DNA of 38,460 bases from Thermoflexus sp. Its GTDB lineage: Bacteria > Chloroflexota > Anaerolineae > Thermoflexales > Thermoflexaceae. The DNA is taken from contig JAGHYO010000001.1 of the NCBI GenBank assembly GCA_017743605.1, forward strand, positions 1-38,460. The letters run 5' to 3'. How positions within the stretch are numbered: position 1 is the first letter of the stretch; each line of letters begins with the position of its first letter. The notes beneath the pieces are model-generated. The model searched no databases, had not been told where the DNA came from, and saw nothing but the letters and a program-made list of their open reading frames with translations. Positions 7,954 through 16,518 of the stretch are shown here, piece after piece. A program made the position numbers and the translations under genes.

Positions 7954-8286
7954 TCAGCGAGGGGAGGTGGAGGCACCGGCCTCCAGGGCGGTGGCCTCCG
8001 CGACCAGGGCTTCCAGCGGCTCGCCGGCTTTCAGCCGCTCGAAGCGGGCCAGCGTCCCTGTCTTACGGAGCAGGGTCCGCACCGCCTCCGTAGGCTGGGC
8101 GCCCACCCGCAACCAGTGGAGGGCGCGGGCTTCGTCCACCACCATGGTCTCAGGCTCCGTGCGAGGGTTATAGTGCCCGATGATCTCGACGAACTTCCCA
8201 TCCCGCGGCGCCCGTGAATCCGCCACGACAATCCGATACGTAGGTTCATGCTTCTTTCCCGCGCGCTGTAGTCGGATCCGAACCAT
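7954..8286 (-). CDS. rpsP: 30S ribosomal protein S16
   Basis: This is a 110-residue S16 of the small ribosomal subunit. The start 'MVRIRLQRAGKKHEPTYRIVVADSRAPRDGKFVE' and 'IGHYNPRTEPE' are diagnostic. The ATG at 8286 is chosen over a longer in-frame opening because it matches the conserved N-terminus and has AGAGGTGGAG directly upstream. The C-terminal ~25 residues ('EALVAEATALEAGAS') form an alanine/glutamate-rich extension, common in GC-rich lineages. It lies between ffh and khpA. Confidence 0.97.
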   Translation of the reverse strand: MVRIRLQRAGKKHEPTYRIVVADSRAPRDGKFVEIIGHYNPRTEPETMVVDEARALHWLRVGAQPTEAVRTLLRKTGTLARFERLKAGEPLEALVAEATALEAGASTSPR

Positions 8287-8362
8287 CTCCACCTCTGACA
8301 GGATGAAGTTTTTATCAATACAAACTGGGGTTGTCTCGTTCCGGAGCGGAACCGCCATAGGG

Positions 8363-8378
8363 GCGCAGCAGGCTGCGC
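8363..8378. other. short GC palindrome between ffh and rpsP
   Basis: GCGCAGC and GCTGCGC face each other across two bases in the 99-base ffh-rpsP spacer, giving a possible compact hairpin in the operon mRNA. It has no T-run, so it is not a plain terminator. A processing or attenuation role is only a guess. Confidence 0.35.
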
Positions 8379-8385
8379 TCGGACC

Positions 8386-9708
8386 TCAACGGAACAATGG
8401 GAAAGGGAAACCGCCGCGGCCGGCTTTCATCTGCTTCATCCAGCGCTGGAGCTGGCGGAACTCGTTGAGCAACTGGTTGACCTCCTGCACCGTGGTCCCG
8501 CTGCCCCGGGCGATCCGCCGCTTGCGGCTGGCGTTCAGGATCTCCGGGTTGCGCCGCTCCTCTGGCGTCATCGAGTTGATGATGGCTTCGATGCGCTTGA
8601 ACTGGCGATCCGCCTCCTCCGGCGAGAGCATCTGGGCCATCTGACTGTAACCGGGCAACATCTCCAGCAGCTGGGAGAGCGGCCCCATCTTCCGCAGCGT
8701 CCGCAGCTGCTCCCGGAAATCCTCCAGGGTGAACTCGGCCCGGCTCAGCTTGCGGGCCATCTCCGCCGCCTTCTCCGCCTCCACTGCCTCCTGGGCCCGC
8801 TCGATCAACGTGAGCACGTCCCCCATGCCCAAGATCCGGGAGGCCAGCCGCTCCGGCTGGAACGGCTCCAGCTGATCCGGCTTCTCGCCCACCCCGATGA
8901 ACTTGATGGGGACCCCGGTCACCGCCCGGATGCTGATCGCCGCCCCGCCCCGAGCGTCCCCATCCAGCTTGGTGAGAATGAGGCCGGTTAGGTTCAGCCG
9001 CCGGTGGAAAGCTTCGGCTGCCCGGACGGCGTCCTGTCCGGTCATCGCATCGACCACAAGCAGGATCTCCTCCGGCCGGATGGCCGCCCGGATGGCCTCC
9101 AATTCCCCCATCATCTCCTCATCAATGTGCAGCCGGCCCGCCGTGTCCAGGATCACCAGGGTGTGCCCGTGGTCCCGGGCGAACCGCATGGCGCGGCGGG
9201 CGATGTCCACCGGGTCCGCCTCCGACCCTCCCTGGTAGACTGGGATGTTCAGTTGCCGCCCCAGGATCTCCAGCTGATCGATGGCCGCCGGGCGGTAGAC
9301 GTCGGCCGCCACCAGCAGGGGGCGCTGGCCGGCCTTCCGCATGCGCAGGGCCAGCTTCGCGGTCGTAGTGGTCTTGCCAGATCCTTGCAGCCCGACCAGC
9401 ATCACCCCGTGGGGCGGGGAACCAGCGAGATGGAGCGGAGTCGGGCTGCCCAGGGTTTTCACCAGCTCCTCATAGACGATCTTGACCACCTGCTGGGCTG
9501 GGGTGAGGCTTCGCAACACCTCGGCCCCTACCGCCCGCTCCCGGACCCGTGCCAGGAAGTCACGGACCACGGTGTAATGGACATCCGCCTCTAGGAGGGC
9601 CAGGCGGATCTCCCGCAGCGCCGCGTCCACGTCGGCCTCGGTGAGCACCCCTCGCCGCCCTAGTCGGTCGAAGATCTGCTGGAATTTCTGGGTCAGTCCC
9701 TCAAACAT
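8386..9708 (-). CDS. ffh: signal recognition particle protein Ffh (SRP54)
   Basis: This is a 440-residue GTPase that binds signal sequences of nascent membrane and secreted proteins with 4.5S RNA and docks at FtsY. The domains appear in order: the N domain (helical, 1-90), the G domain with P-loop 'GLQGSGKTTTTAKLA', 'DTAGRLHIDEEMM' and 'TKLDGDARGGAA', then the methionine-rich M domain with 'MLPGYSQMAQML' and the RNA-binding 'SRKRRIARGSGTTVQEVNQLL'. Length is normal. It leads the ffh-rpsP-khpA-rimM unit and has an extended -10 promoter about 60 bases upstream. Confidence 0.98.
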   Translation of the reverse strand: MFEGLTQKFQQIFDRLGRRGVLTEADVDAALREIRLALLEADVHYTVVRDFLARVRERAVGAEVLRSLTPAQQVVKIVYEELVKTLGSPTPLHLAGSPPHGVMLVGLQGSGKTTTTAKLALRMRKAGQRPLLVAADVYRPAAIDQLEILGRQLNIPVYQGGSEADPVDIARRAMRFARDHGHTLVILDTAGRLHIDEEMMGELEAIRAAIRPEEILLVVDAMTGQDAVRAAEAFHRRLNLTGLILTKLDGDARGGAAISIRAVTGVPIKFIGVGEKPDQLEPFQPERLASRILGMGDVLTLIERAQEAVEAEKAAEMARKLSRAEFTLEDFREQLRTLRKMGPLSQLLEMLPGYSQMAQMLSPEEADRQFKRIEAIINSMTPEERRNPEILNASRKRRIARGSGTTVQEVNQLLNEFRQLQRWMKQMKAGRGGFPFPLFR

Positions 9709-9770
9709 CCCACAGCCCTTCTGCCTCGGAGGTTCCGGAGCACGAATTCTCCCTGCCTACCCAGGGGGAG

Positions 9771-9779
9771 ATTATAGCA
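9771..9779 (-). promoter_or_regulatory. extended -10 promoter for ffh operon
   Basis: On the minus strand the sequence reads TGCTATAAT: a perfect -10 hexamer TATAAT (9771-9776) with the TGn extension. No good -35 is seen at 17 bases, which is acceptable for an extended -10 promoter. It lies about 63 bases before the ffh ATG and downstream of the repeat cluster. Confidence 0.65.
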
Positions 9780-9840
9780 CAGGCACAGCTCGATCTGCCG
9801 GCTTGCGCCGATTAGGGATTGGCCTTCATGGACGTTTGCA

Positions 9841-10092
9841 CGCCGGGCGCTGACGTCGCCGACGCTTTCTCTTTGGTCAGCGCAGGCTGACCGTCGGTGA
9901 GGGCTTTGGCGCCTTCAAATCGGCCTCTGTGGGCGCTGCGCGCCGGGCGTCGGCCTCCGCTAACGCAAAGGCTTTTTCCGGTCGGCGCAGGCTGACCATT
10001 GGCCGAAGGCCCTCAAAGGTCGCATTCGTTTGACGCGCGAGGCTGACCGTCGGCCGAAGGCCTCCCCCAAGGTCGAATTCATTCGACGCCAA
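9841..10092. repeat. degenerate intergenic direct repeats (~105 bp unit)
   Basis: The 394-base spacer between nuoN and ffh holds about two and a half degenerate copies of a roughly 105-bp unit. CGCCGGGCG recurs at 9841 and 9941. CGCAGGCTGACC recurs at 9881 and 9986, and AGGCTGACCGTCGGCC again at about 10040. Sub-motifs such as GGCCGAAGGCC are self-complementary. An open frame runs through it on the minus strand, but its peptide simply repeats ('GLRPTVSL', 'GLRPMVSL'), so it is not called as a gene. The rest of the spacer carries the ffh promoter; no clear terminator for nuoN is seen. Confidence 0.65.
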
Positions 10093-10102
10093 AAGCCAAC
10101 GT

Positions 10103-11515
10103 TCAGAGGGTCACCCCTCCCAGCAGGAACCAGAGGAAACCCAGGAGGAGCGTGCCCAGGCCGGAGATCACCACGGAGGCGCGCACCCAGGGGTAGCGAA
10201 CCGGAAGGCGAAGGGGCTCCGGCCGACCCATCCACATGGCCACCACCACCCGCAGATAGAAATACGCTGAGATGACAGTGGTGATCACCCCGATGAGCAC
10301 CAGAGCTGTCCACCCAGCCTCCCAAGCCGCCGCGAACAGCAACAGCTTGGCGAAAAAGCCCGCTGTCGGCGGCACCCCGATCAGGGAGAGCATGAAAACC
10401 GCCATGGCCGCTCCCATCCCTGGGGCGCGACGGGCCACTCCGGCGTAGGCCTCGAAGGAGTGATCCTCCCCTTCGGGACCCGCCATGCTCACGGCCACCG
10501 CGAAGGCTCCCAGGGTGGCGAAGGCGTAGGCCAGCAGGTAGAACACGAGGCCCGGCAGCGCCAGCGACGGCTCCCCTAGCAAGCCCAGGAGCAGGTATCC
10601 GGCGTGGGCGATGCTGGAATAGGCCATCATCCGTTTGAAGTCCGACTGCACCAGGGCGACGCCGTTGCCCACCAGCATGGTTGCTGCCGCCATCAGCGCC
10701 AGCGGCCCCGCCCAGAGAGCCGTTGCCGGCGCCAAACCCGTGAGGAGCACCCGGGCTAGGGCAGCGACGGCCGCGGTCTTGGTCGCCGCCGCCATAAACC
10801 CCGTCACCGGTGTAGGCGCCCCCTCATACACATCCGGCGTCCACAGATGGAAAGGCACCGCCGCCGCCTTGAAGCCGAGGGCCACCAGCAGGAGCGCCCC
10901 TCCCATCCACACCAGGGTCCGGGCCGCCGGATCCGGCCGCTCCAGCCATTCGGCCAGGTCCCGCAGGTTCGTCAGGCCCGTCCCGGCGAAGATCAGGGCG
11001 ATCCCGAACACCAGGAAGGCCGAGGCGAAGGCCCCCAGCAGAAAATACTTGAGGGCGGCCTCCTCCGATTCCACCCGAGGCCGAGCGAAGCCCGTCAGCA
11101 CATACAGGGGGAACGAAAGCCACTCCAGGGCCAAGAACACAATCAGCAGATCCCCAGCCACCGCCATCAGCAGCATGCCGGCGGAGGCCAGCAACAAGAA
11201 CGCATAATATTCCCCTCGCTCCAGCCCGTGATCCACCAGGTAATGGCGCGACAGCAGGATGGCCATCCCGGTCCCGAGCAGGACAGCTAAGCTGAACCAG
11301 AAGGCCAGGCGATCCCACACAACCATCCGGTAGAATCCCTCGACAGGCCCCTCACCGGCCAGGGCCAGGGTGGCCCCCAGCCCCAGCCCGGTGATCCCCA
11401 GGGCCCCCCAAGCCATCCCCTGGGCCGATCCCGGACGCCGGAAGGCTTCTAGGAGGAGCAGCCCCAGCGCCCCCGCCGTCAGGACGATCGTTGGCCACAG
11501 CGGCGTCCACACCAT
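10103..11515 (-). CDS. nuoN: NADH-quinone oxidoreductase subunit N
   Basis: This is a 470-residue antiporter-like membrane subunit of the proton-pumping arm of complex I. About 14 hydrophobic segments are visible, with the conserved lysine region 'KAAAVPFHLWTPDVYEGAPTPVTGFMAAATK' typical of NuoN. 'DFKRMMAYSSIAHAGYLLLG' is the matching second half-channel block. It is the last gene of the complex I operon, 21 bases after nuoM. The repeat-filled spacer follows it. Confidence 0.96.
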   Translation of the reverse strand: MVWTPLWPTIVLTAGALGLLLLEAFRRPGSAQGMAWGALGITGLGLGATLALAGEGPVEGFYRMVVWDRLAFWFSLAVLLGTGMAILLSRHYLVDHGLERGEYYAFLLLASAGMLLMAVAGDLLIVFLALEWLSFPLYVLTGFARPRVESEEAALKYFLLGAFASAFLVFGIALIFAGTGLTNLRDLAEWLERPDPAARTLVWMGGALLLVALGFKAAAVPFHLWTPDVYEGAPTPVTGFMAAATKTAAVAALARVLLTGLAPATALWAGPLALMAAATMLVGNGVALVQSDFKRMMAYSSIAHAGYLLLGLLGEPSLALPGLVFYLLAYAFATLGAFAVAVSMAGPEGEDHSFEAYAGVARRAPGMGAAMAVFMLSLIGVPPTAGFFAKLLLFAAAWEAGWTALVLIGVITTVISAYFYLRVVVAMWMGRPEPLRLPVRYPWVRASVVISGLGTLLLGFLWFLLGGVTL

Positions 11516-11536
11516 TCCCGGTTCCCTCGCTGGATC

Positions 11537-13060
11537 TCAACGCATCGAGAGCGCCGCCTCGGACAGGGCGGCCACGGTCTGCTGCACCGAAGCCTGCATC
11601 GCCGCAAAGAAGGGCTGCGGATAGAGCCCGATGAACACAATCAGCACCAGGATCGGCGCCATGATCGCCAGCTCCCGCCTGGTGAGGTCCGGCAGCCCCC
11701 GCCAGCGCTCGGGCAGCGGGCCGTGCAACACCCGCAGGATCATCGTCAGGATGTAGACCGCTGCCAGCGCCACCCCGAAGGCCGCCAGGGCCGTCAGCCC
11801 CCGGGCCGCCGTCCCCAGGGCCGTGGATCCAAAGGCGCCCAGCAGGATCAGGAACTCTCCTACGAAGCCGTTGAGGCCCGGCAACCCCATAGAGGAGAAC
11901 CCCACCACCATCAGAACCCCACCATACAGAGGCAGCGTCTTCCACAGCCCTCCCAACTCCCGGAAGTCCCGCGTATGGGTGCGGTCATACAGCATCCCGA
12001 CCAGCAGGAACAGCCCCCCGGTGCTCAGGCCATGATTGACCATCTGGAGCAACGCCGCCTGGATCCCCAGGGAGTTCAGGGCGGAGAGCCCCAGCATCAC
12101 GAACCCCATGTGGGAGACGCTGGAAAAGGCCACCAGGCGCTTGAAGTCCTCCTGGGCGTAAGAGGCCAGGGCCCCATAGAGGATCGCCACCACCGCCAGG
12201 ATGGCGATGGGGAGGGCGAAATCCCGAGCCGCGTCCGGGAAAAGCGCGAAGTTCCACCGCACGAACCCGTAGGCGCCCATCTTCAGCAACAGGGCGGCCA
12301 GGATCACCGACCCGGCCGTCGGGGCTTCCACGTGGGCGTCCGGGAGCCACGAATGGAAAGGCCACATAGGCACCTTGATAGCGAAAGCCAGCCCGAAAGC
12401 CAGAAACAGCCAGCGCTGGACTTCCAGGGAAAGCAGCGGGGAAAGCTGCGCGGCCATCCATTGGAGATCGAAGGTCCCCGTCCCGGTCAGCGGGCGGGAG
12501 AGAAGCCAGAGGGCCACAATGGCCACCAGCATGAACACCGAGCCGGCCATCGTGTAGAGGAAGAACTTCACCGCCGCATACACCCGCCGTGGGCCGCCCC
12601 AGATCCCGATGAGCAATGTCATGGGCACCAGGGTGAATTCCCAAAAGATGTAAAACAGCAAAAGGTCCAGGGCCAGGAACACCCCCAGCACCGCGGTCTC
12701 CAGGGCAAGCATCAACGCCATATACTCCTTCACCCGCTCCTCGATGGTCCAGGAGGCGGCCAGGGCCAGGGGGAAGATCAGGGTGGTGAGCAGCACCAGC
12801 CACAGGCTGATCCCATCCACACCCACCACACAAGAGGCGCCGATGGCGGGCGCCCAGGTCCAGCGCTCCACCAGCTGGGGTCCCGGGCGGGAAAGATCGA
12901 AACGGGCCAGGGCCCACGGGGCCAGCCCCAGAGAGATCAGGCTGAACCCGAGAGCCGTCCACCGGATGGCTCCCGTTCGCTCCCGCGGGAGGCCCAGGAT
13001 CAGCAGGGCCCCGGCGAGCGGAGCCGTCAGCATCACCGTTAGGATCGAAAACTCCGGCAT
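11537..13060 (-). CDS. nuoM: NADH-quinone oxidoreductase subunit M
   Basis: This is a 507-residue antiporter-like proton-pumping subunit. Diagnostic blocks include 'GVDGISLWLVLLTTLIFPLAL', 'FYIFWEFTLVPMTLLIGIWGG' (with the conserved Glu of TM5), 'KVPMWPFHSWLPDAHVEAPTAGSVILA' and 'DFKRLVAFSSVSHMGFVMLGL'. About 14 membrane segments are expected. It sits 57 bases after nuoL and 21 before nuoN in the operon. Confidence 0.97.
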   Translation of the reverse strand: MPEFSILTVMLTAPLAGALLILGLPRERTGAIRWTALGFSLISLGLAPWALARFDLSRPGPQLVERWTWAPAIGASCVVGVDGISLWLVLLTTLIFPLALAASWTIEERVKEYMALMLALETAVLGVFLALDLLLFYIFWEFTLVPMTLLIGIWGGPRRVYAAVKFFLYTMAGSVFMLVAIVALWLLSRPLTGTGTFDLQWMAAQLSPLLSLEVQRWLFLAFGLAFAIKVPMWPFHSWLPDAHVEAPTAGSVILAALLLKMGAYGFVRWNFALFPDAARDFALPIAILAVVAILYGALASYAQEDFKRLVAFSSVSHMGFVMLGLSALNSLGIQAALLQMVNHGLSTGGLFLLVGMLYDRTHTRDFRELGGLWKTLPLYGGVLMVVGFSSMGLPGLNGFVGEFLILLGAFGSTALGTAARGLTALAAFGVALAAVYILTMILRVLHGPLPERWRGLPDLTRRELAIMAPILVLIVFIGLYPQPFFAAMQASVQQTVAALSEAALSMR

Positions 13061-13117
13061 CTCCTTTCGCTCCCCAAAGCAGATCGTCCGCTTCTATGAG
13101 GGGGATCTGACTCGCGC

Positions 13118-15043
13118 TCAGCGCAGCGCCAGCAGCGCGTAGAGCAACAGGAAGACCGCGCCGAAAAGCACGGAGAGGCCATACTGCCGCACGTAGCCGC
13201 TGCTCCAGCGGCGTGCCCGGGCGGCGGACATCCCCACGATGCGGGCCAGGCCGTTCACCGCCCCATCGATTCCATACGGCTCCACCACCGCCGCCACCGC
13301 CCGCGCCAGCCCCTGGGAGGGGCGGACGAACAGGGCGTCGTAGACCTCGTCGATGTAGAGTTTGCGGTTCAGGGCCGTGAAGAAGGCGCCAAGGGCCTTC
13401 TGCAAAGGGTCCTCCACCCCTGCCGGCCAGGCCTGGGGACGGTAGATCGCCCACCCTGCTCCGACCCCCGCCAGGGCAATGAGGGTCGCCAGGACCGCCT
13501 GCTCGGGATGGAATGCGGGGGGATACCCGGGCTCCAGCCAAGCGGCGAGCAAACCCAGGCCGGGGGCGTTGATCCACCCCACCACGATCGAGAACAAGGC
13601 AAAGATCCCCAACGGCACTGTCATCACCGCCGGGCTCTCCTCCGCGCGCGCGGCCGCACCGCTTCGAGGCGCGCCAGCGAACACCATCTGGACCTGACGG
13701 GTCATATAGAAGGCGGTGAGGAACGCTGCGGCGAGAAGCAACCCATAAGCCAGGGCGGACCCTCCTCCTGCTTCCCGGAGGGCATACAGGATCTCATCCT
13801 TGCTCCAGAACCCGGCCAGGGGCGGGATCCCTGCCAGGGCTGCTGCCCCGATCCCGTAGGTCCAGGCGGTGGTCGGCATCCGCTGGGCCAGGCCGCCCAT
13901 GCGGCGCATATCGTTCGGATCGAAGGGGCTTGGTTCTCTCCCGTGATGATGCGCGCGCTCCAGGGCATGGATCACTGATCCTGCCCCTAAGAAGAGCAGC
14001 GCCTTGAAAAAGGCGTGGGTGCCCAGGTGGAAGATCGCCGCCGTGATGGCCCCTGCCCCTGCCGCCGCCACCATGTAGCCCAGCTGGGAGATGGTGGAGA
14101 AGGCCAGCACCCGCTTGATGTCAAACTGCCCTGCCGCGATCAGGGCTGCCCACAGGGCCGTGGCCGCTCCCACCATGACCGCCACGCCCTGGGTCAGCGG
14201 AGCCGCGGCGAAGAGCGGATGGGCGCGGGCGATCAGGTAGACCCCCGCAGTGACCATGGTCGCCGCGTGGATCAGGGCGGAGACCGGGGTGGGGCCAGCC
14301 ATAGCATCGGGCAACCAGACGTAGAGGGGGATCTGGGCGCTCTTCCCCGTCACCCCTGCGAGAAGCAGCAGCGTGATCAGGGTGAGCAGGCCCACCTCCG
14401 CCGTCCCCCGCTCCACTGCCTCGAAGACCGGCCCGTAGCGGAACGTGCCGAAGGTCCAGAAAAGCAACAGAAGGCCCACCGTGAACCCGAAGTCCCCGAT
14501 CCGGTTCACGATGAACGCCTTGCGCCCCGCCCAGGCGTTGTAGGGCACCTCGAACCAGAAGCCGATCAGGAGATACGAACAGATGCCCACCAGCTCCCAG
14601 CCCACGAAGAGAAGGAGGAAGTTGTCGGCCAGGACCAGGAGGAGCATTGAGGCCAGGAAGAGGTTAAGGAACATAAAAAAGCGGCGGACGTGGGGGTCCC
14701 CAGCCATGTAGCCGATGGAGTAAGTGTGGATCAGCGTCCCTACCAAGGTCACGATCAGCGCCATCGCGGTGGACAGGGGATCGAGGCGCAGCCCCACCTC
14801 CACCGCGAGCGGCGGGACGGCCGCCCAGCGGTAGAGAGAGACCTCCACCAGACGGGCCTCCGCCGGGCGGGCCAGCAGGGCGGCGAAGACCAGGGCGGAG
14901 GTCCCGAAGGCGGCCGCGGCGGCTGCCGAGGCCACGATCCCGACGGTGCGCTCCTGCGCCTGGCGGGTGAAGACCAAGTTGATCAAAAAGCCCAGCAACG
15001 GGAAGGCGATGATTAGCCACGACCACTCGAACAGCGCGTCCAT
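13118..15043 (-). CDS. nuoL: NADH-quinone oxidoreductase subunit L
   Basis: This is a 641-residue distal antiporter-like subunit of complex I, normal length. Seen are 'LIVTLVGTLIHTYSIGYMAGDP', 'LFVGWELVGICSYLLIGFWFE' (conserved Glu), 'GKSAQIPLYVWLPDAMAGPTPVSALIHAATMVTAG' and 'DIKRVLAFSTISQLGYMVAAAG'. The long lateral amphipathic helix region and final membrane segment ('GLSVLFGAVFLLLYALLALR') are present at the C-terminus. It follows nuoK by 64 bases. Confidence 0.97.
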   Translation of the reverse strand: MDALFEWSWLIIAFPLLGFLINLVFTRQAQERTVGIVASAAAAAAFGTSALVFAALLARPAEARLVEVSLYRWAAVPPLAVEVGLRLDPLSTAMALIVTLVGTLIHTYSIGYMAGDPHVRRFFMFLNLFLASMLLLVLADNFLLLFVGWELVGICSYLLIGFWFEVPYNAWAGRKAFIVNRIGDFGFTVGLLLLFWTFGTFRYGPVFEAVERGTAEVGLLTLITLLLLAGVTGKSAQIPLYVWLPDAMAGPTPVSALIHAATMVTAGVYLIARAHPLFAAAPLTQGVAVMVGAATALWAALIAAGQFDIKRVLAFSTISQLGYMVAAAGAGAITAAIFHLGTHAFFKALLFLGAGSVIHALERAHHHGREPSPFDPNDMRRMGGLAQRMPTTAWTYGIGAAALAGIPPLAGFWSKDEILYALREAGGGSALAYGLLLAAAFLTAFYMTRQVQMVFAGAPRSGAAARAEESPAVMTVPLGIFALFSIVVGWINAPGLGLLAAWLEPGYPPAFHPEQAVLATLIALAGVGAGWAIYRPQAWPAGVEDPLQKALGAFFTALNRKLYIDEVYDALFVRPSQGLARAVAAVVEPYGIDGAVNGLARIVGMSAARARRWSSGYVRQYGLSVLFGAVFLLLYALLALR

Positions 15044-15107
15044 CTCCCATCTCCGCTCCAGGGTGAAAGGGCCGGGTCTGGCCCCATGATCCTCTTTCGT
15101 GCACCCC

Positions 15108-15410
15108 TCAGCCTTTCAGGCTGCGCAGCTCATCCACGTTGGTGGTCTGTCGGGTGCGGAAGATCGCCACCATCAAGGCCAGGCCCACCGCCACCTCGGC
15201 CGCAGCCACTGTTAGCACAAAGAAGATCGCCATCTGCCCCTCCAGCAGGCCGCGATACCGCGAGGCAGCCACAAAGGCCAGGCCGGCGGCGTTCAGCATC
15301 AGCTCCACGCACATGAACACAATCAGGGCGTTCCGACGGATCAGGAACCCTATTGCCCCGATGCCAAAGAGCAGCGCGCTGAGGGCCAGATAGTGGGTTA
15401 GGGTGACCAC
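15108..15410 (-). CDS. nuoK: NADH-quinone oxidoreductase subunit K
   Basis: This is a 100-residue small membrane subunit with three hydrophobic helices. The conserved glutamates lie in 'FMCVELMLNAAGLAF' and 'VAAAEVAVGLALMVAIFR', both needed for proton transfer in the family. Length is exactly as expected. It lies three bases downstream of nuoJ. Confidence 0.97.
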   Translation of the reverse strand: MVTLTHYLALSALLFGIGAIGFLIRRNALIVFMCVELMLNAAGLAFVAASRYRGLLEGQMAIFFVLTVAAAEVAVGLALMVAIFRTRQTTNVDELRSLKG

Positions 15411-15413
15411 CCC

Positions 15414-15923
15414 TCAGCCTCCCGATCGCAGATCCCGGGCCAGCACCACCACCCCGACCATGGCGATGAGCAGCAGGATCGAGGTGATCTCAAAAGGAAG
15501 CACATGGGTCGTCAGGAGCCGCTCCCCGATGGCGGCCGGATCCCCCAGGGGAGCGGGCGGGCTCCCGACGGGGGCCAGACCGGCCGGCGCCTGAAGGAAA
15601 GCGAACAGGGTCCCGCCGACCAGCACCACCCCCAGGGCGAGGGCAAGCGGAACCTGGGTCCGAAGCTCGGCGGCCCCGCCCACCCGCTCCGCCCCGAGCA
15701 TCATGATCACAAAGAGGAAGAGGACCATCACCGCCCCCGCGTAGACCGCGATCTGCACCATGGCCACGAAAGGGGCGTTCAGGAGCAGATAGAAGATCGC
15801 CACGGTGATCAGGTTCAGCACCAGGAACATGGCGCTGTGCACGGCATTTCGGGTGAGGACCATCGCCAGGGCGGTGGCCACGGCCACCCCAGCCAGCAGA
15901 TAGAATGCGATCAGCTCCCCCAA
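15414..15923 (-). CDS. nuoJ: NADH-quinone oxidoreductase subunit J
   Basis: This is a 169-residue membrane subunit with five hydrophobic segments. The conserved 'RNAVHSAMFLVLNLITVAIFYLLLNAPFVAMVQIAVYAGAVMVLFLFVIMML' region contains the pi-bulge helix of TM3. The C-terminus ends in a last helix 'FEITSILLLIAMVGVVVLARD'. It sits between nuoI (42 bases upstream) and nuoK. Confidence 0.96.
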   Translation of the reverse strand: MGELIAFYLLAGVAVATALAMVLTRNAVHSAMFLVLNLITVAIFYLLLNAPFVAMVQIAVYAGAVMVLFLFVIMMLGAERVGGAAELRTQVPLALALGVVLVGGTLFAFLQAPAGLAPVGSPPAPLGDPAAIGERLLTTHVLPFEITSILLLIAMVGVVVLARDLRSGG

Positions 15924-15965
15924 CGTCTCCTCCCGAGATCGAGATCCGCCGCAGGCAGCGCCGCT

Positions 15966-16490
15966 TCACACCGGCTCGTTGACCAGCCCTTCCTCCCAGA
16001 TGGAACGGGTGCGCAGGGCCGGATCCGTGGTCCGCTGAGGGGTGCCGGGCGTCCCCGGCGGGGGCGGCACCAGGAGCTGCGCCTTGGTCACGATGAACGA
16101 CTCCCGGGTGTAGCCGGCCGGCGGGATCTTGTCCGTCAGCACGATGGCGTTGGTCGGGCAGGCGTCCTCGCAGTATCCGCAGAAGATGCACCGCAGCAGG
16201 TTGATCTCATAAACCCGGGCGTAGCGCTCCCCCGGCGAGTAGCGCTCCTCATCGGTGTTCTCTGCCGCCTCCACGTAGATGGCGTCGGCTGGGCAGGCCG
16301 CGGCGCAGAGGGCACAGCCGATACAGCGCTCTAAGCCGTTGCTGTAGCGCCGCAGCTCGTGAACCCCTTTGAAGCGCGTGCGCAGCGGCCGCCGCACCTC
16401 TGGGTAAGGATAGGTCACTGGCCCCCGCAGATTGGTCCGCAGGAACTCTTGCAACGTGGTCAAAAAACCCCGCAACAGCTCTGCCACCAT
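15966..16490 (-). CDS. nuoI: NADH-quinone oxidoreductase subunit I (2x[4Fe-4S])
   Basis: This is a 174-residue ferredoxin-like subunit on the cytoplasmic side that carries clusters N6a and N6b toward the quinone site. Two complete motifs are visible: 'CIGCALCAAACP' and 'CIFCGYCEDACP'. The N-terminus has the usual amphipathic helix and 'VTYPYPEVRRPLRTRFKG'. The last ~40 residues are a proline-rich tail ('VPPPPGTPGTP') longer than in many homologues. It lies 28 bases after nuoH. Confidence 0.97.
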   Translation of the reverse strand: MVAELLRGFLTTLQEFLRTNLRGPVTYPYPEVRRPLRTRFKGVHELRRYSNGLERCIGCALCAAACPADAIYVEAAENTDEERYSPGERYARVYEINLLRCIFCGYCEDACPTNAIVLTDKIPPAGYTRESFIVTKAQLLVPPPPGTPGTPQRTTDPALRTRSIWEEGLVNEPV

Positions 16491-16518
16491 CGGTTCACCT
16501 CGCTTCTCCCCCGCAGGC

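Noticed and set aside
9877..10092. Small minus-strand open frame of 71 codons
   Set aside because: Its peptide is just the translated intergenic repeat, with no ribosome site and no family resemblance.
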